Source: Georgenia sp. TF02-10
Lineage (GTDB): Bacteria; Actinomycetota; Actinomycetes; Actinomycetales; Actinomycetaceae
Direction of reading: 5' to 3'
Assembly: GCF_022759505.1 (NCBI RefSeq)
Contig: NZ_CP094289.1
Coordinates: forward strand, 1 to 64,000
Length of the DNA stretch: 64,000 nt
Each line of letters starts with the position of its first letter. Position 1 is the stretch's first letter. Below the pieces are notes generated by a model, which searched no databases, had not been told where the DNA came from, and worked only from the letters and a program-made list of their open reading frames with translations. This document shows, in pieces, positions 1 through 8,586 of this stretch. The position numbers were made by a program, and so were the translations under genes.

Positions 1-103
1 GCGGGGATCCGGCAGCGTGTGCCACCGACGATGAGCGGTGGCGTGCGAGCTACCGTCTTGACCTCTCGACGTCACGACGGCGGCGGCGACCGACCATGGT
101 GGA

Positions 104-364
104 GTGAGCCGCCGCAAGACGACCGTGCACTTGAGCTCGGAGGTCCTGACCGCCACCAAGGCGCTGGCCGCTGCGCGTGGGTGCAGCGAGAGCCAGGTGG
201 CCGAGGACGCGTTGCGGGCCTACCTGCGCGCCAGCGAAGCCGAGGCGGCGCGCGCCGACCTGCGCTCGCTGATGGATCGGCTCGCCCAGCGCACCGACCT
301 CGACGACGACACGGCGGTGGCCGTCGCCGTCGAGGAGGTCCGGGCGGTTCGTCACGGCGGCTGA
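104..364 (+). CDS. Ribbon-helix-helix (CopG/Arc-type) antitoxin-like DNA-binding protein
   Basis: Seen: 86 aa starting at GTG. An N-terminal beta strand (KTTVHLSSEVL, residues 5-15) is followed by two helices (about 16-25 and 28-45) and a charged tail, the layout of ribbon-helix-helix antitoxins. Known for the family: dimers bind their own promoter and the tail neutralises a toxin. No intact toxin follows; the 170 bp downstream keep only short open stretches, so it looks like an orphan antitoxin or stand-alone regulator. There is no well-spaced Shine-Dalgarno before 104. The fold is fairly sure, the partner unknown. Confidence 0.7.
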   Translation: MSRRKTTVHLSSEVLTATKALAAARGCSESQVAEDALRAYLRASEAEAARADLRSLMDRLAQRTDLDDDTAVAVAVEEVRAVRHGG

Positions 365-494
365 CTGCCCGACCCAGGACGAGCTCGTCGTCGCCCTCGC
401 CCGAGCCGCGGACGTCGCGCGCAGCCGACCCCGCGCCCGGCGGATCGGCGGACCGGCCCCGCGCCCGGCGGACCGGCACCCGTCCAGCACCGCC

Positions 495-500
495 TAGGCT
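495..500 (+). promoter_or_regulatory. Putative -10 box TAGGCT for the 538 gene
   Basis: TAGGCT matches the actinobacterial TANNNT -10 consensus and lies 37 nt before the ATG at 538. That leaves a short leader carrying GGAGAAG at 523-529, a well-spaced ribosome binding site. Confidence 0.45.
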
Positions 501-537
501 CGTGGTGCCGCCGTCCCCGACCGGAGAAGCTCCCCCC

Positions 538-2274
538 ATGAGCACCATGCTGCAGAAGGCCGTCACGCCCCAGATGTCCGCCGCCTACCTCGAGCGCGGC
601 CTGGACCGGGTCAGCGGCTACGTCGTGCCGGCGGCCGAGGCCGCCGCGGTGACCACGACGGAGGGCCTCTTCGAGCTGCACGGCCTCGGCTTCGACGGCA
701 CCCCGTTCGCCCCCGACAAGCCCATCGACGTCCTCCACCAGGCAACCTCCCCGACGGCGGTGGTCGTCCCCGCCGTCGGCGGCACCGACGAGGCCGGCCG
801 ACGGGCCACCGGCGGGCCGTTCCTGGAGCGCCCGCCCTTCGCCGGCACCGGGTTCGCCACCAGCGGCGAGGTCAGCGTGCCGCTGTTCTGGCTGGAGCAC
901 ACCCGCCTGACCCCCGGCGCCCGGCTGTGGCGCTTCACCCCCGGCGCCGCCGAGCCGGAGCTGATCGGCACCTACCACGGGGTGGTCTTCGGCTGGCAGA
1001 ACCACCTCGCCGGCGACACGTTCAAGGTCATCCCGGCGTCGAAGTTCGTCGGACCGGTCGCGAAGCTGGCGGACGGCACCTTCGCCGCGGACGTGCGCAC
1101 CGACGACGACGGCGTGCCCACCGTGGTCACGATCGTCGCCCACGGCGCGGGCGCCGAGGAGCACGGCTTCACCCAGACCAAGGCCGGGACCTGGGCCAAG
1201 CAGCTGCCCGCCAGCCAGGTGCCCGAGCTGTTCGAGATCCACGCCGGGGCCCGCTGGCACGGCATCCCGGTCCGGGTGGTCGACCAGTGGCCCGGCCAGG
1301 ACGGGGAGCAGTTCTGCCGGGTCTCCTCCCTCGCCCACGACGCCGACATCGCCGAGCGCCTGCACATGGACAAGCTCGACGCCGGGGTCTACGAGTCCAC
1401 CGTCCCCCTCAAGGCCCTGACCGACGTCGTCTACGCCCAGCGCATCCCCAAGGCGTGGGCGAAGGAGGGGCAGCTGAGCAAGATCGCCGAGCAGCAGCAG
1501 CGCGCGGCCGCGGCGCAGACGGCTGCCCCGGCCGGAGCCCCCGCCGGCGCACCCGCGGCAGGCGCCCCCGCGCCCGGCGCCCCCGCCGGCGCGCCCGCGG
1601 CAGCCGCCCCCACGCCCGGTGCCCCCGCCGGCCCAGGCGGCAGCGGTGCCCCAGTGGTCCGCGTCGCGCCCGCCGGCGAGGCCGGCGCAGACCACCCGCT
1701 GAACCGGTTCGCCCCCGAGCTGCAGCGGGTGGCCCAGGGCCTCGTGCGGGTCGCCCCCACCGGCTGGACCCGGGCGCGGGTGCTGTGCCGGATGACCGGC
1801 AGCCGCGGGGAGATCCTCGCCGGCGCCACCCGGCCGGACGGGTCGGAGGTGGCGCTGCCGGCACTGCCGGGCGACGTCGGCAAGGCCCTGGCGGAGATGC
1901 GGCACAAGGGCTACGAGCCCGGCAAGGGTGCCTGGTTCGGCGCGCTCGTCACGCTGGAGTCCAGCGGCCGGCTGAGCGTGCGGCTGGACCACGAGCACGA
2001 GCAGCAGTGGGCCAAGCCGCTCGAGCCCGGCCAGTACACCGAGGACCTGCGCCGCTACCCCCGCGACCCTGAGCACATCCCCGACTGGCTGCGCCAGGCA
2101 CTGGACCGGGAGGCGGCCAGCCAGCCGTCGGCCGGGCCCACCGCCGCGCAGCCCGATGGCACCGCCGGCGGCGCGCAGCCCGACGGCACCGCCGGCGCCT
2201 CCGAGTCCAGTACCGACAGCGCCCAGCAGCCCGACGGGACCCAGCGCAGCCAGCAGCCCGGCGACCCGGCCTGA
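538..2274 (+). CDS. Protein of unknown function with C-terminal YezG/DUF600-like domain
   Basis: 578 aa. Start chosen at ATG 538 because of GGAGAAG 8 nt upstream; the open frame extends further upstream but that part is not protein-like. N-terminal part (about 1-310) is a Trp/His-rich globular region I do not recognise. Residues about 323-374 are an Ala/Pro/Gly repeat linker. Residues about 378-515 resemble the YezG (DUF600) immunity fold: a leading LQRVAQGL helix, GWTRARVL strand, LESSGRLSVRLDHE strand and a closing YPRDPEHIPDWL segment. The tail carries repeated QPDGTAG units. YezG proteins neutralise polymorphic toxins, but no toxin lies next to it, so a role as immunity protein or scaffold is inference only. 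Confidence 0.75.
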   Translation: MSTMLQKAVTPQMSAAYLERGLDRVSGYVVPAAEAAAVTTTEGLFELHGLGFDGTPFAPDKPIDVLHQATSPTAVVVPAVGGTDEAGRRATGGPFLERPPFAGTGFATSGEVSVPLFWLEHTRLTPGARLWRFTPGAAEPELIGTYHGVVFGWQNHLAGDTFKVIPASKFVGPVAKLADGTFAADVRTDDDGVPTVVTIVAHGAGAEEHGFTQTKAGTWAKQLPASQVPELFEIHAGARWHGIPVRVVDQWPGQDGEQFCRVSSLAHDADIAERLHMDKLDAGVYESTVPLKALTDVVYAQRIPKAWAKEGQLSKIAEQQQRAAAAQTAAPAGAPAGAPAAGAPAPGAPAGAPAAAAPTPGAPAGPGGSGAPVVRVAPAGEAGADHPLNRFAPELQRVAQGLVRVAPTGWTRARVLCRMTGSRGEILAGATRPDGSEVALPALPGDVGKALAEMRHKGYEPGKGAWFGALVTLESSGRLSVRLDHEHEQQWAKPLEPGQYTEDLRRYPRDPEHIPDWLRQALDREAASQPSAGPTAAQPDGTAGGAQPDGTAGASESSTDSAQQPDGTQRSQQPGDPA

Positions 2275-2336
2275 GCCACCCGGGACGAACGTCCCGCCCG
2301 CGCGCGCCTCGCGACGGCGTAGCGTCCTCCTCGGAA

Positions 2337-2351
2337 TACCCCCTACGGGTA
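2337..2351 (+). promoter_or_regulatory. CsoR operator overlapping the csoR promoter
   Basis: Inverted repeat TACCC-N5-GGGTA, the known CsoR/RcnR GC-tract palindrome. It overlaps a possible -10 TACTCT (2350-2355), 48 nt before csoR. Apo-CsoR would sit on the promoter; Cu(I) binding would release it. Confidence 0.8.
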
Positions 2352-2398
2352 CTCTGTTGGCGCCGGTGGCGAGCGACCACCGACACCGAGGAGCAACC

Positions 2399-2680
2399 AT
2401 GGCCGGCTACAGCGGCACCAAGGAGCAGTACCTCAACCGCATGCGGCGGGTCGAGGGCCAGGTCCGGGGCATCGCCCGGATGATCGACGAGGACACCTAC
2501 TGCATCGACGTCCTCACCCAGATCTCGGCCGTCACCAAGGCCCTGCAGGCCGTCGGCATCGGCCTGGTCGAGGACCACCTCGGCCACTGCGTCGTCGACG
2601 CCGCCCGGTCCTCCGAGGAGGAGGGCCAGGCCAAGGTCACCGAGGCGGCCGACGCCATCGCGCGCCTGGTCAGGTCCTGA
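2399..2680 (+). CDS. csoR: Copper-sensing transcriptional repressor CsoR
   Basis: 93 aa all-helical DUF156 protein. The Cu(I)-binding triad is visible as C35, H60 and C64 (Cys in TYCIDVL, His-x3-Cys in DHLGHC), matching C36/H61/C65 of M. tuberculosis CsoR. It represses its operon until Cu(I) allosterically lowers DNA affinity. Start ATG 2399 has an AGGAG 5 nt upstream (GAGGAGCAACC). A palindromic operator lies at 2337-2351. Followed after 71 bp by a CopZ-like chaperone and then the Cu exporter, so it surely controls copper export. Confidence 0.95.
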   Translation: MAGYSGTKEQYLNRMRRVEGQVRGIARMIDEDTYCIDVLTQISAVTKALQAVGIGLVEDHLGHCVVDAARSSEEEGQAKVTEAADAIARLVRS

Positions 2681-2751
2681 ACCGGTCCCAGCCGTCACCC
2701 CCGCAGCCAATCCGGCAGCCAACCCCGCAGCACATCCCAAGGAGAAGCTCG

Positions 2752-3000
2752 ATGAGCACCACCGACACCGCCCGCACCACCGTCCTCGACGTCGAGGGCA
2801 TGACCTGCGGGCACTGCGTCCAGCACGTCACCACCGAGCTGACCGCGCTGCCGGACGTCCAGGACGTGGCCGTGGACCTGCACGCCGGCGGCCGCTCCCA
2901 GGTCACCGTGCACTCCGCCGTCGCCCTCGACGACGACGCCCTCCGCGCCGCCGTCGACGAGGCCGGCGGCTACACCGTGGCGGACATCCGCCGGGACTGA
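2752..3000 (+). CDS. copZ: Copper chaperone CopZ (heavy-metal-associated domain)
   Basis: 82-aa single HMA domain with the metal motif GMTCGHC (residues 16-22) in the usual loop after the first strand, and the babbab pattern over the full length. It binds cytosolic Cu(I) and hands it to CopA and CsoR. AAGGAGA precedes the ATG by about 6 nt. It lies 71 bp downstream of csoR and 160 bp upstream of copA on the same strand, so all three probably share the CsoR-controlled promoter. Confidence 0.92.
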   Translation: MSTTDTARTTVLDVEGMTCGHCVQHVTTELTALPDVQDVAVDLHAGGRSQVTVHSAVALDDDALRAAVDEAGGYTVADIRRD

Positions 3001-3075
3001 CCGCCCGACGGCGCCGGCCCGGGTCCCGCCCGACGGCGCCGCCCCGGGTCCCGCCCGACGGCGCCGCTCGCGTCG
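3001..3075. repeat. Three-copy 25-bp tandem repeat between copZ and copA
   Basis: Three head-to-tail units at 3001-3025, 3026-3050 and 3051-3075, each beginning CCGCCCGACGGCGCCG; the first two differ at one base, the third diverges at its end. It starts directly after the copZ stop codon. No coding role is apparent; it may be a GC minisatellite or form structure in the copZ-copA mRNA. Confidence 0.8.
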
Positions 3076-3160
3076 CACCCACGAAGGCGCTCAGGTCCTT
3101 CGGCAGACGCCACGGACGGCCTGCACCCCCGCACGCTCTGGACCACCGGAAGAAGGCACC

Positions 3161-5782
3161 GTGCCCACCACCACCGAACCCACCGCCGCACCACTGGGTG
3201 AGGTCGACCTCAGCGTCGAGGGCATGACCTGCGCCTCGTGCGTGGCCCGGGTGGAGAAGAAGCTCAACCGGGTCCCCGGGGTCCGGGCGACGGTCAACCT
3301 GGCCACCGAGTCCGCGCACGTCGAGCTCGTCGACGCGGTCCCCGACGCGGACCTGGTCGCCGCGGTCGAGGCCGCCGGCTACGGCGCCACGGTCACCCGG
3401 CGCCGCGGCGCCGGGACGACGGCGGCCGCGCCAGTCGGCGGCACCACCGCGACCGCCGTCGGCACCGGCACCATCACCGGCACCCCGGGCGCCGCCACCA
3501 CCGGCACCGCCACCGCCGGCGCCACAACCGCAGGCACCGCCGAGACCGACGCCACCGGCACAGCCAGCACCGCCGCAACCCCCACCCCTGACGCCCCCAC
3601 GTCCGCCGAGCGGCGCACGGCCGACCTCCGCCGCCGCCTCGTCGTCTCCGCGGCGCTGACCGTCCCCGTGGCGGCGCTGTCGATGGTCCCGGCGCTGCAG
3701 CTGCCCGGCTGGCAGTGGCTGGTCGCCGCCCTGGCCCTGCCGGTCGTGACCTGGGGCGCCTGGCCCTTCCACACCTCCGCCGCCCGGGCCGCGCGGCACG
3801 GCGCCTCGACCATGGACACCCTGGTCTCCCTCGGCGTCGTCGCCGCCACCGCGTGGTCGCTGTGGGCGCTGCTGCTCGGCGGCGCCGGCGAGATCGGCAT
3901 GCGGATGCAGCCCACCCTGATCCCGGCGGCCAGCCCGCACGGCGCGGCGCCCGAGCTGTACTTCGAGGTCGCCGCCGTCGTCACCACCTTCCTGCTCGCC
4001 GGCCGCTACGCCGAGTCCCGGTCCCGCCGCCGGGCCGGGGAGGCGCTGCGCGCGCTGCTGTCCCTCGGCGCCAAGGACGTCGCCCGGGTGCGCGTGGACG
4101 CCGCCGGGCACCGGATCGAGACCCGGGTGCCGATCGACGCGCTCGCCGTCGGCGACCTCTTCGCCGTGCGCCCCGGGGAGAAGGTGGCCACCGACGGCGT
4201 CGTCGTCGCGGGCACCTCGGCGCTGGACACCTCCCTGCTCACCGGCGAGCCGGTGCCGGTGGACGTCGGCGTGGGGGACGACGTCGTCGGCGCCACCGTC
4301 AGCACCGGCGGGTACCTGCTGGTGCGCGCCACCCGGGTCGGGGAGGAGACGACGCTGGCCCAGATCGGCCGGCTCGTCACCCAGGCCCAGACCGGCAAGG
4401 CGCCGGTCCAGCGCCTGGCCGACCGGATCTCGGCGGTCTTCGTCCCGGTCGTCATCGCGCTGGCGGTGGTGACCCTGGCCGCGTGGCTGGCGCTGGGCAA
4501 CCCGGTGCAGGCCGCGTTCACCGCCGCCGTCGCCGTCCTCATCATCGCCTGCCCCTGCGCGCTCGGCCTGGCCACCCCCACCGCGCTGCTCGTGGGCACC
4601 GGCCGCGCCGCCCAGCTCGGCATCGTCATCAAGGGCCCGGAGATCCTGGAGTCCACCCGCACCGTGGACACCATGGTCCTGGACAAGACCGGGACCGTCA
4701 CGGCCGGGCGGATGACGCTCGCCGACGTTTCCGTGCCGCTGGGTGTGACGGCGGGGGCCGGGGCGGCCGGGGCCGTGCCGACGGCGGCCGTGGTGTCCGA
4801 GGTCGGGGCGCCGGGAGCCGGGGTGGTCGGGGCGCACGACGGCGGCCGCTTCGCCGACGGCGACGGCGCGGCCTCCCTCGACGGCACCCGAGCCGAGGCC
4901 CTGCGGCTGGCCGGCGCCGCCGAGGCGGGCAGCGAGCACCCGATCGCCCGCGCCATCACCGAGGCCGCCGCGGCCGCTACCGCCGACGGCGCCGCACTGC
5001 CGCCGGCCACGACCTTCACCAACCACGCCGGCCGGGGCGTGGCCGCCACCGTGAGCGACGCCGGGTGCGAGATCACCGTCCTGGTCGGGCGGCCGTCCTG
5101 GCTCACCGAGGAAGGCGTGACCGGTGCCGGGCCGACCGACCCGGTGACCCAGGCGCACGCCCGGGCGCAGGACTCCGGCGCGACCGCCGTCGCCGTCGCC
5201 TGGGACGGGCAGGCCCGCGCAGTCCTCACGCTGCGGGACCAGGTCAAGCCCACCTCGGCCGAGGCGGTGGGCCAGCTGCGGGCGCTCGGGATCACCCCGT
5301 ACCTGCTCACCGGGGACAACCGGGCCGCCGCCGAGCGGGTGGCCGCCGAGGTCGGCATCGACCCGGCGCACGTCGTCGCCGAGGTCCTGCCCGAGGACAA
5401 GCTCGCGGTGGTGCGCCGGCTGCAGGACGAGGGCCGGGTCGTCGGCATGGTCGGCGACGGCGTCAACGACGCGGCCGCCCTCGCCCAGGCCGGCCGGCGC
5501 GGCCTGGGCCTGGCGATGGGCACCGGCACCGACGTCGCGATCGAGGCCAGCGACATCACGCTCGTGCGCGGGGACCTGCGCGCGGCGCCGACGGCGATCC
5601 GGGTGGCCCGGCAGACCCTGCGGATCATCAAGCAGAACCTGTTCTGGGCCTTCGCCTACAACGTCGCCGCGCTCCCGCTCGCGGCGCTCGGGCTGCTCAA
5701 CCCGATGATCGCCGGGGCGGCGATGGCGGCCAGCTCGGTCATCGTCGTGACGAACTCCCTCCGGCTGCGCCGGGCCGGCTGA
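3161..5782 (+). CDS. copA: Cu(I)-exporting P1B-type ATPase
   Basis: 873 aa; pumps Cu(I) out of the cytoplasm using ATP. Order: HMA domain with GMTCASC (21-27); Thr/Ala/Gly-rich linker (about 85-145) unusual in length; membrane segments from about 160; TGE actuator loop; CPC ion-binding motif (464-466); phosphorylated Asp in DKTGT (D508); a second low-complexity insert (about 525-570); SEHP motif near 590; GDGVND (765-770); two last membrane helices ending RLRRAG. GTG start at 3161 follows AGAAGG. Third gene of the csoR-copZ operon. A perfect 14-bp palindrome at 5810-5823 between this gene and the convergent HAD gene may help termination. Confidence 0.95.
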   Translation: MPTTTEPTAAPLGEVDLSVEGMTCASCVARVEKKLNRVPGVRATVNLATESAHVELVDAVPDADLVAAVEAAGYGATVTRRRGAGTTAAAPVGGTTATAVGTGTITGTPGAATTGTATAGATTAGTAETDATGTASTAATPTPDAPTSAERRTADLRRRLVVSAALTVPVAALSMVPALQLPGWQWLVAALALPVVTWGAWPFHTSAARAARHGASTMDTLVSLGVVAATAWSLWALLLGGAGEIGMRMQPTLIPAASPHGAAPELYFEVAAVVTTFLLAGRYAESRSRRRAGEALRALLSLGAKDVARVRVDAAGHRIETRVPIDALAVGDLFAVRPGEKVATDGVVVAGTSALDTSLLTGEPVPVDVGVGDDVVGATVSTGGYLLVRATRVGEETTLAQIGRLVTQAQTGKAPVQRLADRISAVFVPVVIALAVVTLAAWLALGNPVQAAFTAAVAVLIIACPCALGLATPTALLVGTGRAAQLGIVIKGPEILESTRTVDTMVLDKTGTVTAGRMTLADVSVPLGVTAGAGAAGAVPTAAVVSEVGAPGAGVVGAHDGGRFADGDGAASLDGTRAEALRLAGAAEAGSEHPIARAITEAAAAATADGAALPPATTFTNHAGRGVAATVSDAGCEITVLVGRPSWLTEEGVTGAGPTDPVTQAHARAQDSGATAVAVAWDGQARAVLTLRDQVKPTSAEAVGQLRALGITPYLLTGDNRAAAERVAAEVGIDPAHVVAEVLPEDKLAVVRRLQDEGRVVGMVGDGVNDAAALAQAGRRGLGLAMGTGTDVAIEASDITLVRGDLRAAPTAIRVARQTLRIIKQNLFWAFAYNVAALPLAALGLLNPMIAGAAMAASSVIVVTNSLRLRRAG

Positions 5783-5841
5783 CCGGGCCGCGACCCCGGC
5801 GGCCGGGATCACCGCCGGCGGTGGGCGGGCTCGCCGTCCGG

Positions 5842-6576
5842 TCAGCGTCCGCCGAGCCCGGCGACGAGGTCGACGGTGACCTCGTCCAGGCTGCGGACCC
5901 GGGTGTCGGCGAGGGCCAGGGCGTCCTCCGCCACGGCGAAGGCGTCGTGCGGGACGACGATCACGTGCATGCCGGCGGCGGCCGCGGAGCGCACGCCGTT
6001 GGACGAGTCCTCGATCGCCACCGCCCGACCGGGCTCCACGCCGAGGAGCTCGCAGGCGCGGGCGTAGCCGTCGGGGGCGGGCTTGCCCGCGGCGACCTCC
6101 TCGGTGGAGACGGTGGCCCGGAAGCGGTCGGCAACCCCCAGCTCCGCCAGCACGGTGTCGATGAGCCGGCGCGGGGAGGAGGAGGCCAGGCCCAGGGGGA
6201 AGGCGGCGGCGAGCCGCTCGACCGCCGCCACGGCCCCCGGCATGAGCGGCAGGTGCTCGCGGTACCGCTCGGCCATGGCCTCGATGGTCCGCTCGGCGAC
6301 CGCCGCCGGGTCCCCGCGCACGCCGACCGTCTCGGCCATGTACCGGGACCACTCGGGTGTGGACATGCCCATCATCGCCTCGGTCGCGCCGGCCGGCCAC
6401 GGCACGCCGTCCTCGGCCGCCAGCCCGCGCCGGACGGCGTCCCACATGGTCTCGGTGTCGGTGAGCACGCCGTCGAGGTCGAAGACGACCGCGGCGATCG
6501 GGCCTGGTGCGGGCGGAGCGTCGGGCGCGGGCGGGCCGGCGGAGGCGTGGGAACTGTGGGGCGCGTGCGGGCTCAT
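5842..6576 (-). CDS. HAD-superfamily sugar-phosphatase/phosphoglucomutase-like hydrolase
   Basis: 244 aa. HAD motif I is FDLDGVLTDTE near residue 25-35 (both nucleophile and acid/base Asp present), motif II SSSPRRL, motif III Lys in KPAPDGY, motif IV IEDSSNG. The helical cap after motif I and the SSNG signature fit the beta-phosphoglucomutase / 2-deoxyglucose-6-phosphatase subgroup; the substrate, probably a small phosphosugar, cannot be told. ATG 6576 is the first start after a non-protein-like stretch; the first 20 residues are Pro/Ala-rich. Convergent with copA, functionally unrelated as far as visible. Confidence 0.85.
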   Translation of the reverse strand: MSPHAPHSSHASAGPPAPDAPPAPGPIAAVVFDLDGVLTDTETMWDAVRRGLAAEDGVPWPAGATEAMMGMSTPEWSRYMAETVGVRGDPAAVAERTIEAMAERYREHLPLMPGAVAAVERLAAAFPLGLASSSPRRLIDTVLAELGVADRFRATVSTEEVAAGKPAPDGYARACELLGVEPGRAVAIEDSSNGVRSAAAAGMHVIVVPHDAFAVAEDALALADTRVRSLDEVTVDLVAGLGGR

Positions 6577-6792
6577 GCCGCCATCATGTCGCGCCCGGCG
6601 CAGCCCGCCGGCCGGGCGGTCGCATCCTCTGTGGTACTTGATCCGCAGATCCGGCCCGGGAAAGCGCTTCAACGACTACACAGGATGGGGCCGACCCGAG
6701 GCGGCTGCGGCTGGGGCTGGGGAGGAGGAGGTCGCCAGGGGACGCGCGCAGCGAGGCACACCGGGGTGCCACCGTCGGTAGACACTGTCCCG

Positions 6793-7728
6793 GTGACCAG
6801 CGAGCCCCGCCGCGCACCATCGGTCCCCGAGCCGCCGGCCGACACGCCGGCCGCCCCCACGCCGTCGGAGCCCGAATCGGCCGCCACCGAGCCGTCGGCC
6901 GACGTACCCGCCATGTCCCAGCCGTCCGGCCCCGGGACTGCCGCGCCCCTGCCCGCGGCCCCGGCCCCCGCCCAGCCGCGGGCCCGGCTGCGGGCCGAGG
7001 TCCTGATCGTCCTGGGCCTGTCGCTGGGCGCCTCGGCGGTGTACGCCGTCGTCAACATCGTCGCCCGCCTCACCGCCGGCACGCCGCTGTCCCAGCAATC
7101 CACCGCGCTGAACCCGTCCCGGTCCCCGCGGCCGTACCTGGACCTGACCTACCAGCTCCTCGAGATCGCCTTCGCGCTGGTGCCGGTGGCCCTCGCGCTG
7201 TACCTGCTCACCGAGCCCGGGCGGCGCGCGACCGACCGGATCGGCCTGACCCTGCGCCACCCCGGCCGGTCCCTCGCGGCCGGCGTCGGCCTGGCGGCCC
7301 TCATCGGGCTGCCCGGGCTCGGCCTCTACGCCGTCGGGCGCGCGCTCGGGGTGACCGTCGAGGTGCAGGCCGCCACGCTCAACGAGCACTGGTGGACCGT
7401 GCCGGTCCTGCTGCTGGCGGCCCTGAAGAACGCGCTGCTGGAGGAGGTCATCGTCGCCGGGTACCTGATTGAGCGCCTCGAGGAGCTCCGGTGGCGGCCG
7501 GCCGCCGTGGTCGCCGCGAGCGCCCTGGTCCGCGGGGCGTACCACCTCTACCAGGGCTTCGGGCCGTTCCTCGGCAACGTGGTCATGGGCGTCGTCTTCG
7601 CCGAGTACTACCGCCGCCGACGGCGGACCACGCCGCTCGTCGTCGCGCACACCCTGATCGACGTGGTGGCCTTCGTCGGGTACGCGCTCCTGCCCGCCGG
7701 GCTGCTGGACCTGCTGGGCGTGACCTGA
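6793..7728 (+). CDS. CPBP-family intramembrane glutamic endopeptidase
   Basis: 311-aa polytopic membrane protein with a Pro/Ala/Ser-rich cytoplasmic N-terminus (about 1-70). The CAAX-protease-like (Abi) motifs are present: EEVIVAGYL with the catalytic Glu pair at 217-218, the RGAYHLYQG segment with motif-2 His, FLGNVVMGVVFAEYY, and a final VVAHTLIDV His. Known relatives process or protect against membrane peptides. Start is uncertain: GTG 6793 follows a TAGACA box by 8 nt (leaderless); GTG 6766 and ATG 6913 are in frame alternatives. Upstream of the islet at 7.8-10.1 kb but not co-oriented by overlap. Confidence 0.85.
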   Translation: MTSEPRRAPSVPEPPADTPAAPTPSEPESAATEPSADVPAMSQPSGPGTAAPLPAAPAPAQPRARLRAEVLIVLGLSLGASAVYAVVNIVARLTAGTPLSQQSTALNPSRSPRPYLDLTYQLLEIAFALVPVALALYLLTEPGRRATDRIGLTLRHPGRSLAAGVGLAALIGLPGLGLYAVGRALGVTVEVQAATLNEHWWTVPVLLLAALKNALLEEVIVAGYLIERLEELRWRPAAVVAASALVRGAYHLYQGFGPFLGNVVMGVVFAEYYRRRRRTTPLVVAHTLIDVVAFVGYALLPAGLLDLLGVT

Positions 7729-7851
7729 CCCAGGGGCCGAGCCGGAGCCTGGGCGAAACTCGCCATCGCCGTACTCCCCGGACGCACGACTCGGCCGCGA
7801 GCACCAGGCTGCAGCCTGGAAGCTGCCGCCGCGTGCCCGCACCTCCCGCGC

Positions 7852-8161
7852 GTGCCAACCCTCGACGACTACACCTCCACCCTCCGGCGCGGCGGGACCG
7901 CGCTGGCGGCCCAGGTGTTCGCCGAGCCGCCGCCGCGCACCGGAGCGGTGCAGGTCGATGCCGCGTTCGCGCCCTGGCCGACCACCTGGCTGAGCGCGAC
8001 GGCTGGCAGGCACCCTCGTGGGTGCGCGACGTCACCCGCCGCACCAGTGGCTGGTACCCGGCGGTGCCGGACGTCTTCCGGGCAGAGGTGACCGGGAGAG
8101 CCCGCGCGCCTTCCGAGAGCGCGGCATTCTCATCACGGGACGGTCGCTGGATCGGGCATGA
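7852..8161 (+). pseudogene. Frameshifted antitoxin-like gene (first copy)
   Basis: From GTG 7852 the frame reads MPTLDDYTSTLRRGGTALAA and continues well to about 7968. There one base is missing (compare the second copy at 9875-10055); a second shift lies near 8109. Joining the frames gives ...ADHLAERDGWQAPSW... and ends FRERGILITGRSLDRA at TGA 8159-8161. This layout and ending resemble the small protein encoded just before AbiEii-like nucleotidyltransferase toxins in actinobacteria; that family link is from memory of such loci. The stop overlaps an ATG (ATGA) of the remnant that follows. Confidence 0.6.
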
Positions 8162-8196
8162 GCGCCCGCGGCGCGCCCCTCGACGCCGACGGCGTC
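8158..8196 (+). pseudogene. Residual 5' end of an AbiEii-like toxin gene
   Basis: ATG 8158 overlaps the stop of the preceding pseudogene and reads MSARGAPLDADGV, similar to the first residues of actinobacterial nucleotidyltransferase toxins partnered with such antitoxins. The similarity stops after about 13 codons; the rest to 8392 holds nothing I recognise. Read as a truncated toxin gene; weak because the match is so short. Confidence 0.3.
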
Positions 8197-8392
8197 CGCT
8201 CCGAGGAACAACCCGGCCGGCTGAGCGTGGGCGAAGCCGCTGAGCGCTTCGTCCGGCCGATGGGTCGCCAGTCCGCCAGGTCAGGCGGCGTCCACCCAGA
8301 TCTCGATTCTCGTTCCGCACCTCGCCCGGCCGGTGCGTGGTTGGTAACCGGTGCTCCCCGGAGCCGGGTGGGCGGGCCCCACCCCCAACGAT

Positions 8393-8410
8393 CTTGACCC
8401 CTAGTTCAAG
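8393..8410. promoter_or_regulatory. Candidate TetR operator in the islet promoter
   Basis: Imperfect palindrome CTTGACCCCTAGTTCAAG, six of nine base pairs symmetric with outer arms CTTGA/TCAAG, covering the -35 box and part of the spacer. CTTGACC recurs at 8424-8430. The TetR gene closing the operon (9281) is the obvious candidate to bind here and autoregulate. Confidence 0.5.
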
Positions 8411-8422
8411 TTGCCCTAGCCT
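8394..8422 (+). promoter_or_regulatory. Promoter of the cysteine peptide-DsbA-TetR operon
   Basis: TTGACC (8394-8399), 17-nt spacer, TAGCCT (8417-8422): the best -35/-10 pair in the window. The ATG at 8431 lies 8 nt after the -10 box, so the transcript should be leaderless. Confidence 0.75.
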
Positions 8423-8430
8423 TCTTGACC

Positions 8431-8586
8431 ATGGCGTCAAATAGTGTGGTGAGCGACGGCCAGCCCGCTGTCGAGGCTCCTCGCAAGGACCGTGCCGACA
8501 GCGTCGAGGCAAGCCTGCCGTCGTTGCAGCTCCTTCCTGCGGGCGACGCGTTCGGCGTGTGCGATGTGAACGGAGAGTGCTCCTGA
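8431..8586 (+). CDS. 51-aa peptide with C-terminal Cys-x5-Cys, coupled to DsbA-like gene
   Basis: Unrecognised small protein: hydrophilic, probably unstructured N-terminus (about 1-30), then a C-terminal segment LQLLPAGDAFGVCDVNGECS with C44 and C50. No signal peptide or membrane helix. It begins at the predicted transcription start (leaderless ATG) and its TGA overlaps the ATG of the oxidoreductase gene (TGATG), so the two are translationally coupled. The form, leader-like stretch plus short Cys core next to a redox enzyme, suggests a modified peptide, a disulfide substrate or a metal-binding peptide; this is inference. Reality as a gene rests on promoter position and coupling. Confidence 0.6.
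   Translation: MASNSVVSDGQPAVEAPRKDRADSVEASLPSLQLLPAGDAFGVCDVNGECS

Noticed and set aside
352-2400. Long antisense open frame over the 578-aa gene
   Set aside because: Composition typical of a mirror frame; the plus-strand gene has a ribosome binding site and recognisable C-terminal domain.
2903-6445. Very long open frame antisense to copA and the HAD gene
   Set aside because: Arg/Gly/Pro-rich with no family features; a product of extreme GC opposite a clearly coding strand.
3715-6792. Upstream extension of the CPBP protease frame
   Set aside because: The frame is open across copA and HAD only because stop codons are rare; protein-like sequence starts at about 6793.
8158-8397. Full 79-aa gene starting MSARGAPLDADG
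   Set aside because: Only the first 13 residues are toxin-like; the rest has no family pattern and no ribosome binding site.
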